Shown here: positions 6,625 to 14,146 of the stretch, piece after piece
Numbering within the stretch: position 1 is the stretch's first letter
How the letters are laid out: each line of letters starts with the position of its first letter
Assembly (NCBI GenBank): GCA_019347785.1
Contig: JAHWKQ010000007.1
Span: forward strand, 1-23,205
DNA from: Actinomycetota bacterium
GTDB taxonomy: Bacteria > Actinomycetota > Nitriliruptoria > Euzebyales > Egibacteraceae
Length of the DNA stretch: 23,205 bases
Direction of reading: 5' to 3'
Notes under the pieces: model-generated
What the model saw: the letters and a program-made list of their open reading frames with translations, nothing else
Told to the model about the DNA's origin: nothing
The model's database searches: none
Program-made: the position numbers and the translations under genes

Positions 6625-9066
6625 ATGCGCAGCGAGGCCAGGGCCGTCGTCATCGGTGCGGGGATCGTGGGCTGCAGCGTCGCCGAGCACCTGACGCGGC
6701 TGGGCTGGCGCGATGTGGCGGTCGTCGATCAGGGGCCCCTGTTCCGGACAGGCGGGTCGACCTCCCACGCACCCGGCCTGGTCTTCCAGGTGAACCCGTC
6801 GCAGACCATGACGCGACTCGCCGGCTACACCGTCCGGCGGCTCGCTGAACTGCGGCACGACGGGCAACCGTGCTTCGAGGCGGTCGGCGGCGTCGAGGTG
6901 GCCACCACCCCGCAGCGCTGGCAGTGGTTGAGGATCAAGCACGGGCTGGCCACGTCGTGGGGCGTGGAGTCGGAGCTCATCACGCCGCGGCAGGTGGCGG
7001 AGAAGGTCCGGCTGCTGGAGCCCGCCAGGATCCATGGGGGGCTCCACGTCCCGTCGGACGGCATCGCCCGGGCCCTCTGGGCCGTGGAGGCGATGGCCGA
7101 CCTCGCCCGCTCCCGGGGCGCCCGGTTCCACGGCGACACGGAGGTCACCGGCATCGAGGTGAGCGACGGCCGTGTGCGTGCCGTGGACACCTCCAGGGGG
7201 CGCATCGAGACCTCGTGCGTCGTGTGCTGCGCCGGCATGTGGGGTCCGGCCGTGGGTCGGATGGCCGGTGTGCCCATCCCGCTCGTGCCCATGCAGCACC
7301 AGTACGTCCGCACGGCGCCCGTGGCCGAGCTGGCCGGGGCCACCGGTGAGGTCGACGAGCCCATCCTGCGCCACCAGGACAGCTCCCTGTACTTCCGCCA
7401 GCACCGCGACCGCTACGGCGTCGGCTCGTACCAGCACACGCCCCTGCCCGTCGCCGTGGAGGATCTGGCCACGCCCGGGGAGGAGGCCGTGGCGCCCTCG
7501 GTGATGCCGTTCACCGAGAACGACTTCAAGCAGCCCTGGGCCGACGCCCAGGAACTGCTGCCACCACTGCGGGGCGTCGGGATCGAGCAGCCGCTCAACG
7601 GGCTGTTCTCCTTCACGGCGGACGGAATGCCGTTGATCGGGGAGTCCCGCAAGGTGCGTGGGTTCTGGGTGGCCGAGGCCGTCTGGATCACCCACGGGCC
7701 GGCCGTGGGCAAGGCCACGGCGGAGTGGATGGTCGAGGGCACGCCCGGCGTGGACCTGCGCGAGTGCGACCTGCACCGCTTCGAGCGCTTCGCGCACAGC
7801 CCCGCGTACGTCCACGACCGTGCGTGGCAGCAGTACGACGAGGTCTATGACATCCACCACCCGATGCAACCCACGGGCGCCCCCAGGCCGCTGCGCACCA
7901 GCCCGTTCCACCAGCGCCAGAGGGAGCTCGGCGCGTGCTTCATGGAGGCCGGCGGCTGGGAGCGTCCGCAGTGGTTCGAGGCCAACGCCGAGCTCGACGA
8001 GGTCCGCGGCGTCCCGGATCGTGACGAGTGGGCCGGCCGCTACTGGTCGCCCGTCGTGGGCGCCGAGCACCTGGCGACCCGCGAGCGGGTCGGCCTGTAC
8101 GACATGACGTCGCTGAAGCGGGCCGAGGTGTCCGGGCCCGGGGCGTTCGCGTTTCTCCAGCGTATGACCACGGGGCGGCTCGACCGGCCCCCCGGCTACG
8201 TCACCTACGCCCTCATGCTGGATGACCGGGGCGGGATCCGAAGCGACACGACCGTGGCCCGCCTCGAGGAGGATCGCTTCCAGGTCGGGCTGAACGGGCC
8301 TCGTGACGTCGACTGGATGCTGCGCAACGTCCCCTCGGGCGACTCGGTCGTCGTTCGTGACATCACCGGGGGCACCTGCTGCGTGGGCCTGTGGGGGCCG
8401 CGGGCGCGCGACGTGGTGCAGCAGCTCAGCGACGACGACTTCTCCAACGAGGCGTTCGGCTTCTTCCGTGCGCGCGAGGCCTACGTCCGCGACGTCCCCG
8501 TCACCGCCCTCCGGCTGTCCTACGTGGGCGAGCTGGGGTGGGAGCTGTACACGTCGGCGGAGTTCGGCCTGCGGCTGTGGGACCTGCTGTGGGAGGCGGG
8601 CCAGCCGTACGGCGTCATCGCCGGCGGCCGTGGGGCCTTCAACGGCCTGCGGCTGGAGAAGGGCTACCGGGCGTGGGGCACCGACATGTGGAGCGATCAC
8701 GACCCGTGGGCGGCGGGTCTGGGCTTCGCCGTCAGGCTGGACAAGGACGGTGACTTCGTGGGCCGCGAGGCGGTGGAGCGTCGGAGGCAGGAGGGGGCCT
8801 CGTCCCGTCTGAGCTGTCTGACCATCGACGACGGCGCCGTCGTCATGGGCCACGAGCCGGTCCACGCCGGCGGCCGGCCGGCGGGCTTCGTCACCAGCGC
8901 CGCGTACGGGCACACGGTCGGCCGCAGCATCGCGTACGCCTGGCTGCCCGCCGAGCTCGCGGTCGAGGGGGCGTCGGTGGAGGTGGAGTACCTCGCCGAG
9001 CGGCACCCGGCCACGGTGTCCCCGGATCCCCTGTTCGACCCCACGATGCGGCGCATGCGGGCCTGA
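6625..9066 (+). CDS. Dimethylglycine oxidase/dehydrogenase-like flavoprotein with fused GcvT folate domain
   Basis: The 813-residue protein is a two-domain enzyme of the dimethylglycine oxidase/dehydrogenase and sarcosine dehydrogenase family. It oxidatively demethylates an N-methylated amino acid and passes the methylene group to tetrahydrofolate, giving 5,10-methylene-THF. The N-terminal FAD domain (about 6-375) begins with VIGAGIVGCSVAEHL; H48 in GGSTSHAPGLVFQ is the expected covalent FAD attachment site. H225 (PMQHQYV) and Y256 (SSLYFRQH) match active-site positions of Arthrobacter dimethylglycine oxidase. A linker (SPFHQRQRELGACFMEAGGWER) leads to the GcvT/aminomethyltransferase half (about 450-800), where D541 in DRGGIRSD is the expected folate-side catalytic aspartate. 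Length is close to Arthrobacter DMGO. The ATG follows GGTGGAG at 4 bases. Oxidase versus dehydrogenase, and dimethylglycine versus sarcosine, cannot be told from sequence. Confidence 0.85.
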   Translation: MRSEARAVVIGAGIVGCSVAEHLTRLGWRDVAVVDQGPLFRTGGSTSHAPGLVFQVNPSQTMTRLAGYTVRRLAELRHDGQPCFEAVGGVEVATTPQRWQWLRIKHGLATSWGVESELITPRQVAEKVRLLEPARIHGGLHVPSDGIARALWAVEAMADLARSRGARFHGDTEVTGIEVSDGRVRAVDTSRGRIETSCVVCCAGMWGPAVGRMAGVPIPLVPMQHQYVRTAPVAELAGATGEVDEPILRHQDSSLYFRQHRDRYGVGSYQHTPLPVAVEDLATPGEEAVAPSVMPFTENDFKQPWADAQELLPPLRGVGIEQPLNGLFSFTADGMPLIGESRKVRGFWVAEAVWITHGPAVGKATAEWMVEGTPGVDLRECDLHRFERFAHSPAYVHDRAWQQYDEVYDIHHPMQPTGAPRPLRTSPFHQRQRELGACFMEAGGWERPQWFEANAELDEVRGVPDRDEWAGRYWSPVVGAEHLATRERVGLYDMTSLKRAEVSGPGAFAFLQRMTTGRLDRPPGYVTYALMLDDRGGIRSDTTVARLEEDRFQVGLNGPRDVDWMLRNVPSGDSVVVRDITGGTCCVGLWGPRARDVVQQLSDDDFSNEAFGFFRAREAYVRDVPVTALRLSYVGELGWELYTSAEFGLRLWDLLWEAGQPYGVIAGGRGAFNGLRLEKGYRAWGTDMWSDHDPWAAGLGFAVRLDKDGDFVGREAVERRRQEGASSRLSCLTIDDGAVVMGHEPVHAGGRPAGFVTSAAYGHTVGRSIAYAWLPAELAVEGASVEVEYLAERHPATVSPDPLFDPTMRRMRA

Positions 9067-9069
9067 CCG

Positions 9070-10011
9070 ATGTCTCCCACCGCTGACGGCGTGGCACCTC
9101 CCGACCGGTCGCGCGCTGACGGGAGAACCGTCCTGGCCGGTGTCGGCGACACGCCCCTGATCAACATCGAGGGCATCTGGGCGAAGCTGGAGTTCTTGAA
9201 CCCCTCGGGGTCCATCAAGGACCGCGTCGCCACCTTCATCGTCGAGAGGGCCGAGACGGCCGGTCTGCTCAGGCCCGGTGACACCATCGTCGAGGCCAGC
9301 AGCGGCAACACCGGCAACGCCCTGAGCATGGTCGCCGCGGTCAAGGGCTACCACATGCTCGTGGTCATGCCGAGAGGCATGAGCACCGAGCGGGCCGCCA
9401 TCTCGCGGGCCTACGGGGCGGAGGTCCTCGAGGTCGGCGACTTCCACGTCACCGAGGCCCTGGCGAGAGCCGAGGAGCTCGGCAAGCGGCCCGGCTGCTT
9501 CTATGCGCGTCAGTTCGAGTCCGAGTGGAACGTCGAGGAGAACCGGGTCTGGCTGGGGCCGGAGACGCTCTCACAGCTGCCGGCGGGCCGCGTCCCCGAC
9601 GCCCTGGTCGTGGGCGTGGGCACCGGCGGCACGCTCATCGGGGTGGGCCAGGCGTTCCGGGAGGTCAACCCCGCCGTGCGGCTGGTGGCCATCGAGCCGG
9701 AGGAGTCCTGCACGATCGTCTGCGGCGAGACCGGCAAGCACGACATCGAGGGCATCGCCGACGGGTTCGTGCCGGGCATCTTCGCCCGCCACGAGGCCCT
9801 CGTCGACGACGTGGTGTCCGTGTCCAGCGAGGACGCGCTCGCGTGCGCGCGGCGGCTGGCGCGCGACCACGGGCTGTTCGTCGGGCCGAGCTCGGGGGCG
9901 CATGTGGTCGCGGCGCAGCGGCTGCGGGACGCCCGTCCCGAGCTGTCGACCGTCGTCACGATGCTCTGCGACGAAGGGGAGAAGTATCTGAGCGAGCACT
10001 TCGGCGGATAG
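9070..10011 (+). CDS. Divergent cysteine synthase-like PLP-dependent enzyme (fold type II)
   Basis: This 313-residue protein belongs to the CysK/CysM family of beta-replacing PLP enzymes. K50 in NPSGSIKDRVA is the PLP lysine, SGNTG (78-82) binds substrate and cofactor, GTGGT (184-188) holds the phosphate, and GPSSGA (272-277) faces the pyridine ring. It departs from true O-acetylserine sulfhydrylases in places: EASSGNTGNAL replaces EPTSGNTGIGL, and the usual QFxNPxNPxxH segment reads QFESEWNVEENRVW. The first amino-substrate specificity is therefore uncertain. It starts 3 bases after the flavoprotein stop and is surely co-transcribed with it. Why a cysteine-synthase relative sits in a methyl-group island is unclear; use of a thiol such as methanethiol is one possibility. 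Confidence 0.8.
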   Translation: MSPTADGVAPPDRSRADGRTVLAGVGDTPLINIEGIWAKLEFLNPSGSIKDRVATFIVERAETAGLLRPGDTIVEASSGNTGNALSMVAAVKGYHMLVVMPRGMSTERAAISRAYGAEVLEVGDFHVTEALARAEELGKRPGCFYARQFESEWNVEENRVWLGPETLSQLPAGRVPDALVVGVGTGGTLIGVGQAFREVNPAVRLVAIEPEESCTIVCGETGKHDIEGIADGFVPGIFARHEALVDDVVSVSSEDALACARRLARDHGLFVGPSSGAHVVAAQRLRDARPELSTVVTMLCDEGEKYLSEHFGG

Positions 10012-10047
10012 CGACCACACACACGGAATGGAAAAGAGGCGCTCCCC

Positions 10048-11235
10048 ATGGCGAGCAGCGACAAGAACCCCGAGATCCTGCTGTACACACGCATCCGCAA
10101 GTCGCCGTTCTTCCACGCCTCACGACGTCACGGCGTGGCCATGTACAGCGTGTACAACCACACCTACCACCCCCGCCACTACGGGGACCCGGTGGAGGAG
10201 TACTGGCGCCTGCTCGAGGGCGTCACGCTCTGGGACGTCGGCGTCGAGAAGCAGGTGGAGATCACCGGGCGCGACGCCTTCGACTTCACGAACATGCTGA
10301 CCCCCCGCGACCTGAACAAGTGCGCCGTGGGGCAGTGCAAGTACGCCTTCATCACGGCCGACGACGGCGGGATCATCAACGATCCCGTCCTGCTGCGCCT
10401 GGGCGAGGATCACTTCTGGTTGTCGCTGGCCGACAGTGACGTGCTGCTGTGGGCCAGGGGGCTGGCGCGCAACTCGGGCCTCGACGTGACCATCCGGGAG
10501 GCCGACGTCGGCCCCGTGCAGGTGCAGGGGCCCAAGTCCCGGCACGTGATGACCGACCTGTTCGGGGACGGCATCCTCGAGGTGCCCTACTACCACCTCG
10601 TGGAGCAGAAGCTGCACGACATGGACGTCCTGGTGTCCCGGACCGGCTACAGCGGCGAGCTCGGGTACGAGATCTACCTGCGCAACGCCAGCCGAGACGG
10701 CGTCAAGCTGTGGGACACGGTCGTGGAGGCGGGCAGGCCGCACGACCTGGCCGTCATCGGCCCCAGCCACATCCGTCGCATCGAGGGGGGCATCCTGGCC
10801 TACGGCGCGGACATGTGGCTGGACACCAACCCCTTCGAGGTGGAGCTGGGCTACCGCTGGATGGTCGACCTCGACCAGGAGGCCGACTTCATCGGCAAGC
10901 GGGCGCTGACCCGGATCAAGGACGAGGGGGTCACCCGCAAGCTGGTCGGCGTCGAGATCGGCGGCGAGCGCCTGGGCGCCTACAACGACGGGTCGATGAT
11001 CGACTTCTTCCCGGTGTACCGCGACGGGATCCGCGTCGGCGCCGTCACCTCCGCCTGCCACTCCCCCCGCCTGGACAAGAACATCGGGTATGCGATGGTG
11101 CCGCTGCAGCACAGCGAGCTCGAGACCGAGCTTGAGGTGCAGACGCCCTCGGGCCGAGAGGGCGCCGTCGTCGTCGAGAAGCCCTTCCTCGACCCGACCA
11201 AGGAGACTCCCAAGCAGCGTCTCGACCCGGTGTAG
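10048..11235 (+). CDS. DmdA-like tetrahydrofolate-dependent demethylase (GcvT family)
   Basis: The 395 residues form a GcvT-family protein that resembles DMSP demethylase DmdA more than the glycine-cleavage T-protein. Shared features recalled from DmdA are YSVYNH (about 33-38), LWDVGVEKQVEI (61-72), MLTPRDLNK (83-91), GQCKY (95-99), GGIINDPVLLRL (107-118), FWLSLADSDVLLWARGLA (123-140) and VQVQGPKS (157-164). DmdA moves a methyl group from DMSP to THF, giving 5-methyl-THF. The next gene is of the methylene-THF reductase family, which would reoxidise that product. The substrate may be DMSP, glycine betaine (an isostere) or an O-methyl compound, as in the related LigM/DesA enzymes. AAAAGAGG (10032-10039) precedes the ATG by 8 bases. 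Confidence 0.78.
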   Translation: MASSDKNPEILLYTRIRKSPFFHASRRHGVAMYSVYNHTYHPRHYGDPVEEYWRLLEGVTLWDVGVEKQVEITGRDAFDFTNMLTPRDLNKCAVGQCKYAFITADDGGIINDPVLLRLGEDHFWLSLADSDVLLWARGLARNSGLDVTIREADVGPVQVQGPKSRHVMTDLFGDGILEVPYYHLVEQKLHDMDVLVSRTGYSGELGYEIYLRNASRDGVKLWDTVVEAGRPHDLAVIGPSHIRRIEGGILAYGADMWLDTNPFEVELGYRWMVDLDQEADFIGKRALTRIKDEGVTRKLVGVEIGGERLGAYNDGSMIDFFPVYRDGIRVGAVTSACHSPRLDKNIGYAMVPLQHSELETELEVQTPSGREGAVVVEKPFLDPTKETPKQRLDPV

Positions 11236-11241
11236 CCCGAG

Positions 11242-12126
11242 ATGGAGGCGGAGCACGAGCAGACGCTGGTCCGGCTGCTGCGGCGGTCCCGGTACGAGGT
11301 GATCCCCCTGGATGGGGTGGAGGAGGACGTCGCCGAGCACGTCCCCAGGAGCGTCAGGCTGACGGTCACGGCCTCGCCGGGCAAGGGGATCGACACGACG
11401 CTGCGCCTCAGCGAGCGGCTGTCCCGGCGTGGTTTCGAGGCGGTGCCCCACATCTCGGCCCGGCTGGTCACCGACGAAAGCCACCTCGAGGACATCCTCC
11501 GGCGGCTTGCGGACCACGGGATACGGGAGGCGTTCGTCGTGGCGGGCGACGTCGAGGAGCCCGCCGGCGCGTTCGAGGGCGCGTCGGCGCTGCTGGCGGC
11601 GATGTCACGGATCGGCCACCGCCTCGACAGGATCGGCATCACCGGCTACCCCGAGAGTCACCCCGTCATCTCCGACGAGACCACCATCGAGGCCATGTTC
11701 GAGAAGGAGCCGATGGCCACCTACATCGTCAGCCAGATCTGCTTCGAGCCGCGGACCACGGCCGGCTGGGTGCGTCGGGTGCGTCGGCGGGGAGTGAAGC
11801 TGCCCATCTACATCGGGATACCGGGTCCCGTGCCGATGCTGAGGCTTCTGCGCGTCTCCCGCTGGGTCGGCATCGGCGAGTCGGCTCGCTTCCTCAACAA
11901 GCACGGCAACCGGCTCGCCCGCCTGTTCCTGCCGGGCGGCTACCGTCCCGACCGGCTCGCCGAGGAGCTGGCACCGCACGCCGCGGATCCTGACAACAAG
12001 ATCCACGGCTTCCACTTCTACACCTTCAACGAGGTGGAGGAGACGGAGAGGTGGCGACAGGCGGCGCTGGGGCGCCTCCTGGCGAAGCGCGACGGGAGCG
12101 GCGACCGTTCGCCGCGGCCGGCCTGA
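11242..12126 (+). CDS. Methylenetetrahydrofolate reductase family protein
   Basis: This 294-residue TIM-barrel flavoprotein relates to MetF, which interconverts 5,10-methylene-THF and 5-methyl-THF. YEVIP (18-22) aligns with the FEFFPP motif, placing E19 at the catalytic glutamate. VPHISARLV (68-76) matches the folate/flavin strand. GITGYPESHP (132-141) is the family's GYPEgHp motif. QICFEP (165-170), PIYIGIPGPVPM (188-199) and GFHFYTFNEVEET (256-268) are the later strands. It starts 6 bases after the DmdA-like gene without a strong ribosome site. Beside a methyl-THF-forming enzyme its likely direction is oxidative, returning the methyl carbon to methylene-THF. It is divergent from housekeeping MetF, and a biosynthetic role is not excluded. 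Confidence 0.85.
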   Translation: MEAEHEQTLVRLLRRSRYEVIPLDGVEEDVAEHVPRSVRLTVTASPGKGIDTTLRLSERLSRRGFEAVPHISARLVTDESHLEDILRRLADHGIREAFVVAGDVEEPAGAFEGASALLAAMSRIGHRLDRIGITGYPESHPVISDETTIEAMFEKEPMATYIVSQICFEPRTTAGWVRRVRRRGVKLPIYIGIPGPVPMLRLLRVSRWVGIGESARFLNKHGNRLARLFLPGGYRPDRLAEELAPHAADPDNKIHGFHFYTFNEVEETERWRQAALGRLLAKRDGSGDRSPRPA

Positions 12127-12150
12127 GCGCGGATGGCTTGACCGGAAGGG

Positions 12151-12169
12151 TCTGGTAGACATCTAATAT
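12151..12169 (+). promoter_or_regulatory. Putative GntR operator, copy 2, overlapping the gntR promoter
   Basis: TCTGGTAGACATCTAATAT matches the element at 6547-6565 at 17 of 19 positions, differing only at the 8th and 12th bases. TAATAT (12164-12169) is the likely -10; TTGACC (12138-12143) lies 20 bases upstream as a loosely spaced -35. Its place just before gntR suggests autoregulation. No third copy is seen before the other genes of the island. Confidence 0.6.
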
Positions 12170-12198
12170 TCGACTTGCCAAACGCACGGAGCAGACGA

Positions 12199-12933
12199 AT
12201 GGAGCAAGCCCCCGAGGCCTCCGCCCCGGAGGGCCCTCGCGGCCAGCGGCTCCGGGGCCGGCCGGCTCCGGCGTCGGATCAACCGGCGGGCAGGTTCCTC
12301 AGCGACGAGGCCTTCTATCTGATCCGCGGCATGATCGTGTCCCTGCGGCTCAAGCCCGGGGCCCCGCTGAGCGAGCGCTGGCTGATGCAGGAGCTCTCCC
12401 TGGGCCGGACCCCGATCAGGGAGGCGCTGCGTCGCCTGGCCGATCACAACCTCGTCAAGGTCTACCCGCGCCGTGGCATCTTCGTCAGCAACGTCGACAT
12501 TCGCGACCTGCGCAGCGTCTCGGAGGTCCGAACGGAGCTGGAGGGGGCCGCGGCCCGCCTCGCGGCCGAGCGGGCCACGCCCGAGGAGCGAAAGACCGCC
12601 ACCGCCCTCATCGAGGAACTCGACGCAAGCCGCGGCGAGACCGACCAGCGCCAGCTGATCAACGTCGATCAGAGGATCCACCGGCACGTGCACCGGTGGT
12701 CCCACAACGGCTTCCTCGAGGCGACGCTCGACGAGTACTTCGCGCTCTCCCTGCGGCTGTGGTGGCTGGTCCTGGACTGCGTGACCCGACTCGACGAGGG
12801 CGTGCAGGAGCACAGGGAGCTTCTCGAGGCGATCCGGGACGGGCAGGCCGAGCGTGCCGAGAAGGTGGTCCGGCGCCACGTGACCGGCTTCGAGCAGGAG
12901 ATCCGCAGGGCGCTGTGGGAGCCGGGACCCTGA
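12199..12933 (+). CDS. GntR-family transcriptional regulator, FCD subfamily
   Basis: The 244-residue protein has an N-terminal winged helix-turn-helix (about 34-105; LSERWLMQELSLGRTPIREALRRL holds the helix-turn-helix, and PRRGIFVSNV the wing). An all-helical FCD ligand domain follows (about 110-235). The FCD metal site looks complete: D-x3-H in VDQRIH, a histidine in EHRELLEAI and another in RRHVTGF. Such regulators usually sense carboxylic or amino acids and repress neighbouring catabolic genes. ATG 12199 is preferred, with GGAG at 12188-12191 seven bases upstream; the in-frame TTG at 12175 would start only 5 bases after the -10 box. The N-terminus carries an unconserved, Pro/Glu-rich extension. 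Its stop overlaps the next ATG by one base. Confidence 0.9.
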   Translation: MEQAPEASAPEGPRGQRLRGRPAPASDQPAGRFLSDEAFYLIRGMIVSLRLKPGAPLSERWLMQELSLGRTPIREALRRLADHNLVKVYPRRGIFVSNVDIRDLRSVSEVRTELEGAAARLAAERATPEERKTATALIEELDASRGETDQRQLINVDQRIHRHVHRWSHNGFLEATLDEYFALSLRLWWLVLDCVTRLDEGVQEHRELLEAIRDGQAERAEKVVRRHVTGFEQEIRRALWEPGP

Positions 12934-14132
12934 TGGGCTCGCGGGAGGCGTCGGGGCGCTACGACGTCATCGTCGTCGGCGTGGGCGGCATGGGCAGCGC
13001 CACCACGTACCACCTGGCACAACGGGGCAGGCGCGTGCTGGGGCTGGAGCGCTACGACATCCCCCACGGCATGGGCTCCTCACACGGGCACACCCGCATC
13101 ATCCGGCTCGCCTACTACGAGGACCCCTCCTATGTGTCGCTGCTGCGGCGAGCCTACGAACTGTGGCGGGATCTGGAGCGCCGTGCCGACCAGCGGCTGC
13201 TGCACGTCACCGGCTCGGTGGACGCCGGCCCTCCCGACAGCTGGGTGTTCAAGGGGTCGCTGCAGTCCTGCCGCGAACACGACCTGCCCCACGAGGTCCT
13301 CACCAGCGCCGAGCTCACCGATCGCTTCCCCGGCTACGCGCTCCCGGGGGACACCCTGGGGGTGTTCCAGCCGGACGGTGGCTTCCTTCTCCCGGAGCGC
13401 TGCATCGCCTCCCACGTGACGGCCGCCCACGACGAGGGGGCCGAGATCCATGCCCGCGAGCGGGTGCTGGAGTGGGAGCCCTCGGGCGACGGCGTCACGG
13501 TCGTCAGCGACCGCGGGGTGTACCGGGCGGACCGTCTCGTCATCACGGCCGGCGCGTGGGAGGCCACGCTGCTGCCCCTGCTCCGCGGCCTGGCCGTGGC
13601 GGAGCGCCAGGTGCTGGCATGGCTGCAGCCGTCCATACCCGACCACTTCGTCCCCGACCGCTTCCCGGTCTTCAACGTCATCGTCGATGAGGGCCGCTTC
13701 TACGGCTTCCCCGTCTTCGCGGTGCCCGGGTTCAAGTTCGGCAAGTACCACCACCTCCAGCAGTCAGGTGAGCCCGACGAGCTGGACCGTGAGCCTCGGC
13801 GGGAGGACGAGGCCATGCTCCGGGAGTTCGCGGCCCGCCACTTCCCGACCGGCTGCGGCCCCGTGATGGCCCTGAAGACCTGCCTGTTCACCAACTCGCC
13901 GGACAAGCACTTCATCATCGACGTCCACTCGGACCATCCACAGGTCTCGTTCGCGTCGCCCTGCTCGGGACACGGGTTCAAGTTCGCCAGCGTCGTCGGC
14001 GAGGTGATGGCCGACCTCGCCGAGCACGGCGACACCCGCCACGACATCAGCCTGTTCCGCCTCCACCGGCTGCTCGCGAGGCGTCACCCGGACGACCGAG
14101 GAACGGCGAGCCCGGTCGAGCAAGCACGCTAG
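12933..14132 (+). CDS. Monomeric sarcosine oxidase-like FAD enzyme (MSOX/MTOX family)
   Basis: The 399-residue protein resembles monomeric sarcosine oxidase and N-methyltryptophan oxidase, which oxidise N-methyl amino acids with O2, giving the amine, formaldehyde and H2O2. The dinucleotide fold is VIVVGVGGMGSATTYHLAQRG; SSHGHTRIIRLAYYE carries the conserved His and Arg residues. GFKFGKYHH holds the lysine that activates oxygen and the substrate-side histidine. KTCLFTNSPDKHFIID has the cysteine that links FAD covalently, and CSGHGFKFA the carboxylate-binding lysine. In the KTCLFT motif Phe stands where Bacillus MSOX has Tyr. The ATG overlaps the gntR stop by one base, so the longer upstream frame is not used. 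In this island the likely substrate is sarcosine from the dimethylglycine step. Confidence 0.87.
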   Translation: MGSREASGRYDVIVVGVGGMGSATTYHLAQRGRRVLGLERYDIPHGMGSSHGHTRIIRLAYYEDPSYVSLLRRAYELWRDLERRADQRLLHVTGSVDAGPPDSWVFKGSLQSCREHDLPHEVLTSAELTDRFPGYALPGDTLGVFQPDGGFLLPERCIASHVTAAHDEGAEIHARERVLEWEPSGDGVTVVSDRGVYRADRLVITAGAWEATLLPLLRGLAVAERQVLAWLQPSIPDHFVPDRFPVFNVIVDEGRFYGFPVFAVPGFKFGKYHHLQQSGEPDELDREPRREDEAMLREFAARHFPTGCGPVMALKTCLFTNSPDKHFIIDVHSDHPQVSFASPCSGHGFKFASVVGEVMADLAEHGDTRHDISLFRLHRLLARRHPDDRGTASPVEQAR

Positions 14133-14146
14133 AGAAGGACGGACCC

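Noticed and set aside
6559..9447. A 962-codon open frame on the - strand opposite the dimethylglycine oxidase gene
   Set aside because: It mirrors a coding strand with strong family motifs and shows no motif of its own; long antisense frames are expected at this GC content.
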